From NCBI GenBank assembly GCA_003989085.1, contig RXIV01000008.1, forward strand, positions 62,001 through 126,000: 64,000 bases of DNA, in the 5' to 3' direction. The DNA is from Candidatus Competibacteraceae bacterium. Lineage in GTDB: Bacteria > Pseudomonadota > Gammaproteobacteria > Competibacterales > Competibacteraceae. Of the stretch, positions 38,315 through 47,427 are shown piece after piece. How positions within the stretch are numbered: position 1 is the first letter of the stretch; each line of letters begins with the position of its first letter. A model generated the notes under the pieces. The model saw only the letters and a program-made list of their open reading frames with translations. It did no database searches and had not been told where the DNA came from. Both the position numbers and the translations under genes were made by a program.

Positions 38315-39550
38315 CTAATCCTTGGAACCGGCCACCCAGCGCAGGCCAAACCCGTAGGCCTGATCCAGGAATCGGTGATCCAAGAAATATTCGACCAGTT
38401 TGGTGACCTTAATGTTGCCGCCCTGATTTTCCAGCATCGCCAGAGCGCACATCCGCTGGTCGTTGCGGTGGCTGTCAATGCGGATTTCCAGAGTCGGCTG
38501 GCCGGGGGTCTGGATCGTAACCACCGCATCGGTCTCGGCCCAGTTGGGCGCGCCTTCATAGATCAACGCGAACACCACGATCCGATCCAGTTGTTCCCAT
38601 TGGCGGCCATTGATCCGCAGGAACTCGCCAGCGGCGCTGGCTCCGGTGCGGTCATCGCCCATGAGCTGAATATAGGGCGGTTGTTGCAGGCTGCCAAAGC
38701 TGTCGCCCAGCGCCTGCACCGCGCCAGCCCGCCCATCGCGCAGTTTAAACAGGCAGCCCAGATCCAGATCGATTTTGCGGTTGGTCAGCCGGCCAAAGAA
38801 GCCTTTGCCGCCGCTGCCGCCTTGATTCCATTTCAGATTGATCACCAGTTCCTCAAAGCCCTGACCTTTCTTTTCCAGCGAGATACTGCTGCCTTTCTTT
38901 TCCAGAGTGAGTTTTTCCAACCGGATTGGCTTGGCCGGTGGTGGTGGAACAGCGGCTGGAATCGCTGGGCTGGGTGCGGCAGCCGGTGGCGCAGCTTGGG
39001 CAATGTCGGGATCATCGGCTACGTCCACGCCGTACTGCCGGGCCAACGGGGCCAGCCCACCGACAAAGCCTTGACCGAGAGCGCGGAACTTCCATTCGCC
39101 GTTGCGTCGGTACAGTTCACCGACGATCAGCGCGGTTTCCGCCATCATTTTGGTCGCCAGCGGAAAGGTCGCCAGTACCGCCTGAGTCTGGGCATCGCGG
39201 ATATCGGCCCGCACCTGGTTCAACTGGCCGAAGGACTGACCGCGCCGCTGGCCCTGATCGATGGTGAGGGCTACGGCGATTTTTTCAATGGCCGCAGGTA
39301 GTTGCGCGAAGCGGACGGTGAATAGGCGGCCATCGCCAGCCCGCTGAATACCACCGCCGCTCAGGGTGGGCTGGTTATAGAAAATGAAATCGCCATCATC
39401 GCGCACCTTGGCCGACCCAGTGAGCGCAAAAGCATTGGCGTCAATGGTTAAAGGGGTATTGGCCGGTTCCCAGTTCAGCGCGATCTCGACGGCGACGGGG
39501 GACGGACTGTGTTTGGAAATCGAGAAATTCTGGCCGGGTTGCAAATCCAC
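38315..39550 (-). CDS. terA: TerA: TerD-like domain fused to TerA domain
   Basis: A 411-residue two-domain protein. Residues 1 to about 170 are a divergent TerD-like domain (DANAFALTGSAKVRDDGDFIFYNQP, then FGQLNQVRADI). A Pro/Ala linker follows near residues 185-210. The C-terminal half is the TerA-specific domain, with LVINLKWNQGG, KIDLDLGCLFKLRDGR, IQLMGDDRTGAS and VVFALIYEGAPNWAETDAVV. The N-terminal domain has lost part of the usual DxDxDASAF calcium motif. It lies between terZ and terB in canonical order, 20 nt after terZ. Confidence 0.9.
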   Translation of the reverse strand: MDLQPGQNFSISKHSPSPVAVEIALNWEPANTPLTIDANAFALTGSAKVRDDGDFIFYNQPTLSGGGIQRAGDGRLFTVRFAQLPAAIEKIAVALTIDQGQRRGQSFGQLNQVRADIRDAQTQAVLATFPLATKMMAETALIVGELYRRNGEWKFRALGQGFVGGLAPLARQYGVDVADDPDIAQAAPPAAAPSPAIPAAVPPPPAKPIRLEKLTLEKKGSSISLEKKGQGFEELVINLKWNQGGSGGKGFFGRLTNRKIDLDLGCLFKLRDGRAGAVQALGDSFGSLQQPPYIQLMGDDRTGASAAGEFLRINGRQWEQLDRIVVFALIYEGAPNWAETDAVVTIQTPGQPTLEIRIDSHRNDQRMCALAMLENQGGNIKVTKLVEYFLDHRFLDQAYGFGLRWVAGSKD

Positions 39551-39569
39551 GATGCATCCCTCCGCTGAG

Positions 39570-40169
39570 TTACAGGTACGAGGCCAATGCGGGCAACAGA
39601 TCGTGGAAAGTGCGGCCTTCAGCGTGTTCGCCCAGCGCCTGCATCTTCCACTCGTTGTTATGGCGGTACAGCTTGCTCATGATCAGCCCAGTATAGTCGC
39701 CGCCTTCCAGCGACAGGTCAAACCGGGCAATTTCACCGCCGACCTCGTCCACCAGCCGGCAAAAAGCATTGGGGATGCCGGCGAAGCTTTCGCCGGAAAA
39801 GCTGTTGACAGTGAAAATCAGTGTTTGCACTGCTGCGGGAACCTGGCTCAGATCGATAGATATCCGCTCATTTTCCGCTCCAGTTTCGCCACCGCCGGCA
39901 CGGTCATCGCCGCTATGCTGAATAGCGCCGCAGTGGCTGGCGAGTTGCCGGAACCAGACCGTATCCGCCAACTTACCGGCGGCGTCGAACAGCAGGCAGG
40001 AGGCGTCCAGGTCAACAGCTTTTTGGCGGGAACCCGCGCCGATGCCCAAAAAACCTTTGGAATGCACCTGTTTCATCCCCCAGCCTAATCCCATAATGAC
40101 TCGGTTCAGTCCGCGTCCGGCTTCTTTTTCCAGACTGATGCGCTGTCCTTTTTGCAGATTAATAGCCAT
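39570..40169 (-). CDS. terZ: TerZ, TerD-domain protein
   Basis: A 199-residue TerD-domain protein, first of the terZABCDE operon. It starts MAINLQKGQRISLEKEAGRGL, then carries an insertion (KQVHSKGFLGIGAGSRQK) before the calcium-site AVDLDASCLLFDAAGK. HSGDDRAGGG, PNAFCRLVDEVGGEIARFDLS and LIMSKLYRHNNEWKMQALGE follow. The insertion and the RT-type ending without GGL are TerZ-like rather than TerD-like. The start at 40169 has AGGAAA upstream; an in-frame start further up gives no similarity. It diverges from the diguanylate cyclase gene across 138 bp. Confidence 0.9.
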   Translation of the reverse strand: MAINLQKGQRISLEKEAGRGLNRVIMGLGWGMKQVHSKGFLGIGAGSRQKAVDLDASCLLFDAAGKLADTVWFRQLASHCGAIQHSGDDRAGGGETGAENERISIDLSQVPAAVQTLIFTVNSFSGESFAGIPNAFCRLVDEVGGEIARFDLSLEGGDYTGLIMSKLYRHNNEWKMQALGEHAEGRTFHDLLPALASYL

Positions 40170-40263
40170 GTGGATTTCCTCATTAGGCAGTGGAGGCCGG
40201 ATAATGGTGATCTGAATGGCTCCGGCCAATTTTACTAAAGTTTAGATGGTTATCATGGCAAAG

Positions 40264-40295
40264 CGCCTGCCCGGCGGCAACTCCGGGCGCAGGCG
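40264..40295 (+). other. GC-rich hairpin in the leader of the GGDEF gene
   Basis: CGCCTGC (40264-40270) pairs with GCAGGCG (40289-40295), with CCGG/CCGG pairing inside. It ends 12 nt before the start codon and so abuts the ribosome site. It could modulate translation of the cyclase or mark the terZ/GGDEF promoter boundary. Confidence 0.4.
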
Positions 40296-40307
40296 ATAGG
40301 GTCAATC

Positions 40308-41948
40308 ATGAGTCGCTGGCCTCTTTTCACCCGCAAGCGCAACACGATGGCTAAGGGGAAGGATAAGCAAAATTTCGCCGCTCGGAGCGAACTGGCCTCT
40401 ACTGGCATTTTCGCTGACGGTCGGGAAATCGCACGTTTGCGCTGGTTGTTTTTGGCGCCGTTGACTTTGGCCATTCTTGTCATCATTGCGACATTGGTGT
40501 TTGTTCTTTACTGGCATGAACACCGCTCAGTTCAGCAAGGAGTGTTGCGGATCCGCGCCTCGGCCCAGGATTTCTACGACGACAGCATCCGCTACGATGC
40601 CCGTGCGCTACAGGCGATCATGGATGCGCTTCAGCGCGATCCTGCCCTGCGGGCGGCGCTGGCGAGCCGCAATCCGCAGGAGCTGTTGATGCAAACTGCT
40701 ACGCTGTTTGATGAACTCAAGAAAGATTACGCCATCACCCACTTCTACTTCAGCGACGCTAGCCGGGTGAATTTGCTGCGCGTACACAGCCCCGATCGCT
40801 ATGGCGATCGGATTGACCGGATCACCACCCTGGCCGCCGAGAAAAATGGCGCTACCGCCTTTGGCGTTGAGCTTGGCCCCTTGGGCACGTTTACACTGAG
40901 GCTGGTAACCCCTTGGTGCGATGAGACGACTCATCAGTTGCTCGGCTATGTGGAACTTGGCATGGAGATCGACCGGGTGTTGCAGAAATTGCGTGACTTT
41001 TTTGGGATCGAGGTGTTCACGCTGGTTCACAAGGACCAACTCAACCGTAAACAGTGGGAAGATGGCATGCGCGCCTTGGGGCGTACTCCCGATTGGGAGC
41101 GTTTCCCCGCCGTAGTACTGGGTAGCCAGACTTCTCAGACTGTGCCGCCCCTACTCGCCGATCGGCTTGCCCACGGGGAATTGGGCGATTCCAATTCCAT
41201 TTTCGAGGCAGTCTATGGCGGCGCTTCTTATCGAATGGTGTTTTTGCCGCTACAGGACGCGGGTGGCCGTAACATAGCGCACATGGTGTTGATCGCGGAT
41301 GTCTCGCGGGAGACGAATGCGGCGCTCAATACGGTGTATATGGGCAGTTTGACCGCGCTGACGGTCGGCATCCTGCTGCTAGGGTTCTTTAACTGGCAGG
41401 TGGGTCGCATCGGCCGTCGCATCGAAAGCGACGCGCAGACGCTTGAACAACTCGCCACTCATGACGACCTGACCAGGCTGTACAACCACCGCGTCTTCTA
41501 TACGCTCCTTGAGGAGGAGATCAGCCGCGCCCGCCGTTACCATCATCCCGTCTCTCTACTCATGATCGATATCGACCATTTCAAGCGAGTCAACGACACC
41601 CACGGGCACCAGGCAGGCGACGCGATCCTGCGGGGTCTAAGTGAACGGCTTTCCCATCAGATCAGGACCATTGATCGAGGGTGCCGTTACGGTGGCGAGG
41701 AACTCACGGTCGTCCTTCCGAATACGGAAGCAGCCCTTGAAATGGCCGAGCGCCTGCGTGCTGCGGTTGAATCCGCGCCGTTTGCTATCGGCGCGGGCAA
41801 GGTCGTTGCTATCACCGTGAGTATCGGGGCAGCATGTTTCCCCCAGCATGCAAATAGTGGACAGGCGCTGGTGTCCGCCGCCGACGCTGCTTTGTATGCC
41901 GCTAAACAAGGCGGGCGCAACCAGGTGTGTAGCGTCGACCGCAAATAG
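40308..41948 (+). CDS. Membrane diguanylate cyclase with periplasmic sensor
   Basis: A 546-residue protein. A membrane segment at residues 46-69 and a second near 345-364 enclose a periplasmic sensor of about 270 residues, probably Cache-like (HFYFSDASRVNLLRVHSPDRYGDR). The cytoplasmic GGDEF domain has DDLTRLYNHR, DIDHFKRVNDTHGHQAGD and the active-site GGEEL at 462-466. The RxxD inhibitory site (Arg453-Asp456) lies five residues before it, so both synthesis of c-di-GMP and product inhibition are expected. No EAL or receiver domain is present. It diverges from the ter operon; any functional tie is unproven. ATG 40347 is an alternative start. Confidence 0.9.
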   Translation: MSRWPLFTRKRNTMAKGKDKQNFAARSELASTGIFADGREIARLRWLFLAPLTLAILVIIATLVFVLYWHEHRSVQQGVLRIRASAQDFYDDSIRYDARALQAIMDALQRDPALRAALASRNPQELLMQTATLFDELKKDYAITHFYFSDASRVNLLRVHSPDRYGDRIDRITTLAAEKNGATAFGVELGPLGTFTLRLVTPWCDETTHQLLGYVELGMEIDRVLQKLRDFFGIEVFTLVHKDQLNRKQWEDGMRALGRTPDWERFPAVVLGSQTSQTVPPLLADRLAHGELGDSNSIFEAVYGGASYRMVFLPLQDAGGRNIAHMVLIADVSRETNAALNTVYMGSLTALTVGILLLGFFNWQVGRIGRRIESDAQTLEQLATHDDLTRLYNHRVFYTLLEEEISRARRYHHPVSLLMIDIDHFKRVNDTHGHQAGDAILRGLSERLSHQIRTIDRGCRYGGEELTVVLPNTEAALEMAERLRAAVESAPFAIGAGKVVAITVSIGAACFPQHANSGQALVSAADAALYAAKQGGRNQVCSVDRK

Positions 41949-42071
41949 CACTATTCCCGGCTTGGCAGCATGGTGAGGATTTCCGGTTCTATTGTGTTCT
42001 ATGTGTGGCGAAGTTGCGATTGACAGCGAAAATTCAAGGGGGTTGGATTTCCCCCCGATACGGAGGCAGTC

Positions 42072-44159
42072 ATGAGCAAGAGGATAGGGTGGCTATTTTC
42101 AGTTTTGCTGGCGACTGTGGCGCTGGCTGCCCCAGCCCCGGAGTCAAACGTCAATAAGTGGCAGGATGAAAAAGGTACTTGGCATTATGGCGATGCCCGG
42201 CCCGTCTCTCCGGATGCTGTTACCAACAGTGCAGCGGATGCCTACCGGCGCGGCGATTACCCGGCGGCGTTCCGCGAATACCTGGCCTGGGCCAAGCAGG
42301 GCGATCCTAGAGCGCAGACTATCATCGGACAGATGTATTTGCGTGGTGAGGGGATCGGGCAAAGTCAGAGCAACGCCATCGAATGGTTCCGACGGGCGGC
42401 GATGCAGGATAACGCTGAAGCCCAGTTGCAGCTGGGGATGCTGTATGCCGCCAATCCCAACCTGGCGCCCAGTGAGAAGGAGGCCTTGCTGTGGCTGCGC
42501 AAGGCGGCGGGGCGCGGCAATGTCGAGGCGCAATATGTGCTGGCCGGAAAATATGCAACCGGCCAGGGTGCGGTGCGGGATGATCCGGAGGCGGTCAACT
42601 GGTATCAGCAGGCGGCTCGGCAGAACTATCCTGCCGCCCAGTTTGAATTAGGGAACTTCTATGCCAGCGGTCGAGGCGTGTCGCGCAATGACAAGGAGGC
42701 GGCGCAGTGGTACCGCAAAGCCGCCGATCAGGGCCATGCCGGGGCGCAGTTCAGCCTGGGCGCGATGTATGCCGCTGGACGGGGTGTCACCGCCAGTGAT
42801 ATGGACGCCGTACAGTGGTACCGCAAGGCGGCCGAGCAAGGTCATGCCGAAGCCCAGTACAATCTGGCGATGCGCTATTTGAACGGGCGCGGTGTCGCGG
42901 CAAATCCCCAGGAGGCGTTTCGCTGGTTCCGCCAGGCGGCGAATCAGGGGCTGGGATTGGCCGAATTGAATGTTGGGCGGATGTACGCTGATGGTCAGGG
43001 CGTCGCCCGCAATGATGCGGAAGCGGTGCGGTGGCAGCGCCGCGCTGCCGAGCGGAACTTGCCGCTGGCGCAGTATTACCTGGGGCGGATGTACGCCGAC
43101 GGGCGCGGGACAGCCCGTGACGACCGGGAGGCGTTGCAATGGTTTCGTCGCGCTGCCGAACAGAATCTGCCGCTGGCGCAAATGGAGCTGGCTAACCGTT
43201 ATCTGGATGGTCGTGGGGTGGTGCTGGATGAAGCCAAGGGAGCGCAGCTGCTGGAAATGGCGGCCCAGGGTGGGCATCCCGAGGCGCAGATGCATCTGGC
43301 GGAACATTACTTTACCGGGCGTGGTGTTGCCCGCGATCCCCGGATCGGTCTGGACTGGTTGCGCAAGGCGGCGGAACAAGGCAACGCCGATGCCTGTTAC
43401 CGGTTGGGCGTTGCCTACGCTACAGGCCAGGCGGTCAAGCGCGATGAAGGCCAGGCTGCGGTCTGGTATCGCAAGGCGGCCGAGCAGGGTTTGCCTGCGG
43501 CCCAACAGGTGTTGGCGGGAATGTACGCCACCGGGGTCGGCGTGTCGCAGGATGACCGGCAAGCCCTGCAATGGTTTCGCGAGGCGGCGAAATCCGGCAA
43601 TGCCGAGGTCGAATTCAATCTTGGCGTCCTGTACGCCACTGGACGGGGAACGCCCCGCGATCTGGTCCAGGCCGCCGCCTGGTATCGCAAGGCCGCCGAC
43701 CAAGGCTTGCCTGCCGCTCAGTTGAATCTCGGTCTGCTCTATGCTGAAGGTCAGGGCGGCCTGCCTAAAGACGAGACCAAGGCGCTGGAATGGTGTCGCA
43801 AGGCCGCTGATCAGGGGTGGCCACTGGCCCAGTTGATGTTGGGGTTGCGTTACGCCGCCGGGCGAGGTGTGCCCCGTGATGACCGGGAAATGTTTGTCTG
43901 GTTCGAGAAAGCCGCTAATCAGGGATTGCCATTAGCGCAATATGGGTTGGGGATGCTGTACAGCAGCGGTCAAGGGGTTATTCCAAATGAGATCAAGGCC
44001 TACCAATGGCTGGATCTGGCGGCGTCAAGCGGTTATGCCAAAGCGACGCAGCCTTTGGCCACAGTGGCCCGTCAGTTGACCGAGAGCGACCGGACGCAGG
44101 CCCGGCAACTGGCCGACCAGTGGCGATCAACACATGCCCGCGCCGCCAAGCCAAATTAA
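42072..44159 (+). CDS. Secreted Sel1-repeat protein with DUF4124-like N-terminus
   Basis: A 695-residue exported protein with a strong ribosome site (CGGAGG). The signal peptide is IGWLFSVLLATVALAAPA. A DUF4124-like stretch follows (NKWQDEKGTWHYGDARPVSP). I then count 16 consecutive Sel1 repeats of about 36 residues from residue 75 to 655, each of the pattern AxAQxxLGxxYxxGxGVxxDxxxAxxWYRKAAxQG. Such solenoids are protein-binding scaffolds in envelope assembly, secretion and signalling; the partner cannot be read from sequence. The next gene begins inside its 3' end. Confidence 0.9.
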   Translation: MSKRIGWLFSVLLATVALAAPAPESNVNKWQDEKGTWHYGDARPVSPDAVTNSAADAYRRGDYPAAFREYLAWAKQGDPRAQTIIGQMYLRGEGIGQSQSNAIEWFRRAAMQDNAEAQLQLGMLYAANPNLAPSEKEALLWLRKAAGRGNVEAQYVLAGKYATGQGAVRDDPEAVNWYQQAARQNYPAAQFELGNFYASGRGVSRNDKEAAQWYRKAADQGHAGAQFSLGAMYAAGRGVTASDMDAVQWYRKAAEQGHAEAQYNLAMRYLNGRGVAANPQEAFRWFRQAANQGLGLAELNVGRMYADGQGVARNDAEAVRWQRRAAERNLPLAQYYLGRMYADGRGTARDDREALQWFRRAAEQNLPLAQMELANRYLDGRGVVLDEAKGAQLLEMAAQGGHPEAQMHLAEHYFTGRGVARDPRIGLDWLRKAAEQGNADACYRLGVAYATGQAVKRDEGQAAVWYRKAAEQGLPAAQQVLAGMYATGVGVSQDDRQALQWFREAAKSGNAEVEFNLGVLYATGRGTPRDLVQAAAWYRKAADQGLPAAQLNLGLLYAEGQGGLPKDETKALEWCRKAADQGWPLAQLMLGLRYAAGRGVPRDDREMFVWFEKAANQGLPLAQYGLGMLYSSGQGVIPNEIKAYQWLDLAASSGYAKATQPLATVARQLTESDRTQARQLADQWRSTHARAAKPN

Positions 44160-45297
44160 GCTGTTTGGATTGCTGACCGCCGGCTTGATCGGCGTCACCC
44201 TGGCCGGTTACTGGTTCTGGCCCCGCGCCCCAGTGGTGGTGGATCGCTTCGCCGTGAGTTCCGCCTTGGGTGATGGTGACAATGCTGGTTATCAGCGCGC
44301 TGATATGCCCCGCCCGTTTCAATTTCCGATTGATCACGGTCCGCACCCGCAATTCCGTAATGAATGGTGGTACGCCACTGGTAACCTGACGGACGCAGCG
44401 GGCCGGGCATTTGGTTATCAACTCACCCTGTTCCGCATCGCGCTTGCGCCGACCGCGCCGGTTGCCGATTCCGCCTGGCGGACAAACCAGCTTTATATGG
44501 GCCATTTCGCGCTGACCGATGTTATGGATCAACAGCATTATGGCTTTGAGCGCTTCAGCCGAGGCGCAGTGGGTTTGGCGGGAGCGCAGGCTGAACCATT
44601 CCGGGTCTGGCTGGAAAACTGGGAGTTGGCGGGCAGCGGGTCTGAAATTTTTCCAATGCGGATTCACGCTCAGGAAAGCGGCATTGCAATAGACCTGACG
44701 CTGAATGCCGGTAAGCCGTTAGTTTTGCAAGGCGACCGAGGGCTAAGTCAGAAAAGCGCCGAATCGGGCAATGCGTCCTACTACTATTCCTATACCCGGT
44801 TGCCGACTAAAGGCGCTATCAAGATCGCTGAACAGACGTTCATCGTACAAGGCGCCAGTTGGCTGGATCGAGAATGGAGCACCAGTGCATTAGGGCCAGA
44901 TCAGAGTGGTTGGGACTGGTTCGCGCTGCAATTTGAGGATGGGCGGGAGTTGATGTTTTACCGGTTGCGCCGCAAGGATGGCAGCGCCGATGCTTTCAGT
45001 AAGGGCGTTCTGGTTTCGTCGAATGGACAAACACGGTTATTGCGCCCTGATGCCGTGGATTTGCAAGCGCTGGGCGAGTGGCGCAGTCCGCAGACGGGTG
45101 ACCGTTATCCTGCTGCCTGGCGCTTGCGGGTACCGGCGGAGAAGCTGGATTTAACCGTGACGCCTAAAGTCGCGGATCAGGAAATGCGCCTGACAGTGCG
45201 GTATTGGGAAGGTGCGGTTGTGGTAACTGGTCGCGTTGGTGATCAGAACATTAGCGGGCAGGGTTATCTGGAGATGACCCGCCCCGATCAACGCTAG
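44134..45297 (+). CDS. AttH/CrtC-like lipocalin-fold exported protein
   Basis: A 387-residue protein with an N-terminal membrane or signal segment (LFGLLTAGLIGVTLAGYWFW). It has the AttH/CrtC pattern: FPIDHGPHPQFRNEWWYATGNLTDAAGRAFGYQLTLFR, YMGHFALTD, a central SYYYSYTRLPTKGAI, and WLDREWSTSALGPDQSGWDWFALQFEDGRELMFYRLR. The family (COG5621, sometimes called predicted secreted hydrolase) usually follows ABC permease genes; none are here. It overlaps the Sel1 gene by 26 nt, suggesting coupling, and its 3' end overlaps recD tail to tail by 47 bp. Biochemical role unknown. Confidence 0.85.
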   Translation: MPAPPSQIKLFGLLTAGLIGVTLAGYWFWPRAPVVVDRFAVSSALGDGDNAGYQRADMPRPFQFPIDHGPHPQFRNEWWYATGNLTDAAGRAFGYQLTLFRIALAPTAPVADSAWRTNQLYMGHFALTDVMDQQHYGFERFSRGAVGLAGAQAEPFRVWLENWELAGSGSEIFPMRIHAQESGIAIDLTLNAGKPLVLQGDRGLSQKSAESGNASYYYSYTRLPTKGAIKIAEQTFIVQGASWLDREWSTSALGPDQSGWDWFALQFEDGRELMFYRLRRKDGSADAFSKGVLVSSNGQTRLLRPDAVDLQALGEWRSPQTGDRYPAAWRLRVPAEKLDLTVTPKVADQEMRLTVRYWEGAVVVTGRVGDQNISGQGYLEMTRPDQR

Positions 45298-47206
45298 TGC
45301 GTGTTTCGACCCATAATCGATCCCGCAAGCCCGAGGAACGCCGCAATCGCTGTTCCATCGCTGCCGCAAACACCGGGGGCGTTCCATAAAATACCGCGCG
45401 CTGTTTAGCGCGGGTCAGCGCGGTATAAATCAATTCCCGGCTTAATACCGGTGACGCTTCATTAGGCGTTACGACTAGAATCTGATCGAATTCAGAACCC
45501 TGGCTTTTATGCACCGTCATGGCGTAGACAGTCTGATGCTCCGGTAATCGCGCTGGGGCAAAACTTCGCAATGCCCCATCGTTGCCGACAAAAAACACCT
45601 TGACTCGCTTCGTGTCGTCCGGATCGGTTAAAGTCAGGCCAATATCGCCATTAAATAGCCGCAAGTTGTAGTCATTATGGGTAATCATGACCGGACGGCC
45701 CGGGTACCAGGTGAGCCGGGCGTCAATCAATCCCTGACCCTGCAAGGCGTTCTCGCATAACTGATTGAGCGCCTCCACTCCAAATGGCCCTTTGCGGACC
45801 GCGCACAACACCCGAAACTGGTTGAAGGCTGCAAAGATGATGGGCGGTTCTGCGTTGTCTCGCACGGCCTCCAGATACGCGGTAAAGCCATTGATCACTG
45901 GCGCGGCCAATTGCTCCGGTAAGGCATCCGGATCCGTCAAGGTGCGCCAGTCAATGTCCTGATGTTGCGGATCAGCCAATAACGCCTCGGCAATCGTCGA
46001 TTTACCCCGATTGACTGCCCGCGCCAGAGCGCCAATGCCGCTGGCGGCGTCAAACCGGTAGCTATGCCGCAGCAGAATAATTGCATTCACTAGTGGCGAA
46101 GGTGCGTCCCGGCCAGGCGGCAAGACTTCGCCGGTCAACGCCTGCAGGCGTTGACCGAATTCCGGGGTAAACCGCCCGGCACCAAAGCAGATCTCGCCCA
46201 GCACCGCCCCCGCTTCCACCGAGGCCAGTTGATCCTTGTCGCCCAGCAGAATCAGTCGCGCCGATGGCGGCAAAGCAGCGACGGTTTTGGCCAACAGCGC
46301 CAGGCCAACCATGGAGACTTCATCTACGACCAGTGCATCCAGCGGCAATGGATTATCGCGGTCATGGCGAAAATAGACTGAATCAGGCCGCCCTCCGAGC
46401 AAGCGGTGCAAGGTTGACGCCTCTTCCGGGATTTGCGCGGCCTGCTCCGGTGGCAGATTCAGCGCCGGTTTGGCGGCGCGAATGGACTCCTGCATCCGGG
46501 CAGCGGCTTTGCCAGTGGGGGCCGCCATCGCGATCCGCAAGGGCCGGTCGTATTGCTGAGCGGCCAGCAACGCCAGAATTTTCAGCACGGTGCTGGTTTT
46601 ACCGGTGCCGGGGCCGCCGGAAATCACACAAACCCGCTTTAACGCGGCGGTGGCGGCGGCGATTTTCTGCCAGTCTGGCCCGATCAGTTGCGAATGACGT
46701 GGGAACAGACGTTCCAGATCGGCCCGCAGTTGCGGCGTGTCTACTGCTTCCGCCGCTTCGGCCCGCCGCCGCAAATCATCCGCCAACAGCTGTTCATAGC
46801 GCCAATAACGGTACAGATACAGCCGGCCCCGCCGATCCAGCACCAGCGGCTGGCGTGTTCCCGGCCAACCCACGACGGAACTGGCGCGAAGGGCAGCCAG
46901 CCAGTCGTCAGTCGGCGGCAAGGCTGCTTCGGGAGATTCACCAGCAATAGCCTTCCAGCGCCGCGCCCATTGCCGCAAATTTACACAAATGTCGCCCTGA
47001 CCGGTGGCGTGACTGGCAAGCGCCGCCGCCAGCGCCAGTTCCGGCGTATTGCCCCCGGCCAGCCTTTCCATGAAGCGAGCGAAGTGCAGATCCAAATCGC
47101 TCAGTAATTCCCGTTGGAACAACAAGGCTAACAACCCGCTAGCGTTAGCCGGCGGATGGGTCTCCATCTGTCCAGCATTGTTTGGGTGAGTGGACGCCGG
47201 GTTCAC
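45251..47206 (-). CDS. recD: Exodeoxyribonuclease V alpha subunit
   Basis: A 651-residue superfamily 1 helicase subunit of RecBCD (E. coli 608). Walker A is ISGGPGTGKTSTVLKILALL near residue 190, Walker B region LVVDEVSMVGLALL, and late helicase motifs TVHKSQGSEFDQILVV and RELIYTALTRAKQRAVF. The start is GTG 47206 with AGGGGAGG 4 nt upstream. RecD works with RecB and RecC in double-strand break repair and degradation of foreign DNA; in most gammaproteobacteria recB is directly upstream, but here the upstream neighbour is divergent glyA. Confidence 0.92.
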   Translation of the reverse strand: MNPASTHPNNAGQMETHPPANASGLLALLFQRELLSDLDLHFARFMERLAGGNTPELALAAALASHATGQGDICVNLRQWARRWKAIAGESPEAALPPTDDWLAALRASSVVGWPGTRQPLVLDRRGRLYLYRYWRYEQLLADDLRRRAEAAEAVDTPQLRADLERLFPRHSQLIGPDWQKIAAATAALKRVCVISGGPGTGKTSTVLKILALLAAQQYDRPLRIAMAAPTGKAAARMQESIRAAKPALNLPPEQAAQIPEEASTLHRLLGGRPDSVYFRHDRDNPLPLDALVVDEVSMVGLALLAKTVAALPPSARLILLGDKDQLASVEAGAVLGEICFGAGRFTPEFGQRLQALTGEVLPPGRDAPSPLVNAIILLRHSYRFDAASGIGALARAVNRGKSTIAEALLADPQHQDIDWRTLTDPDALPEQLAAPVINGFTAYLEAVRDNAEPPIIFAAFNQFRVLCAVRKGPFGVEALNQLCENALQGQGLIDARLTWYPGRPVMITHNDYNLRLFNGDIGLTLTDPDDTKRVKVFFVGNDGALRSFAPARLPEHQTVYAMTVHKSQGSEFDQILVVTPNEASPVLSRELIYTALTRAKQRAVFYGTPPVFAAAMEQRLRRSSGLRDRLWVETRTSVDRGGSSPDNPAR

Positions 47207-47391
47207 TGCGCCTCCCCTGGTGAGGAATCATGAGTATTGTTGTCCATAGCAACCTCCGCTGACTGCTATCTGTTCAAACACCCAGTTTAACCGGTAGCCG
47301 GGTTCCTGCTTTAGTCCGGGCTATGCCCCGCGACTTTGACCTATGAGTTGAGTTAGCATTCGTCCACTTTTCATCTGCTCGCCGCCTTGAC

Positions 47392-47409
47392 CAAGGCGGT
47401 GGGCATCCG
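47392..47409 (+). other. Compact hairpin in the glyA leader
   Basis: CCGCCTT (47392-47398) and AAGGCGG (47403-47409) form a 7-bp stem with a 4-nt loop, ending 18 nt before the glyA ATG and just before its ribosome site. No T tract follows. It may be a leader structure. The rest of the 221-bp recD-glyA spacer shows no gene. Confidence 0.45.
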
Positions 47410-47427
47410 CTGTTGCCGAGGTTGCGA

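Noticed and set aside
42648..43703. A 351-codon minus-strand frame and a 251-codon alternative plus frame in the Sel1 gene
   Set aside because: Both echo the 108-bp repeat unit of the Sel1 gene and show no independent domain or start signal.
42290..44040. Periodic DNA that might be taken for a CRISPR array or tandem repeats
   Set aside because: The period is about 108 bp and matches 36-residue protein repeats; the copies are divergent and there are no unique spacers.
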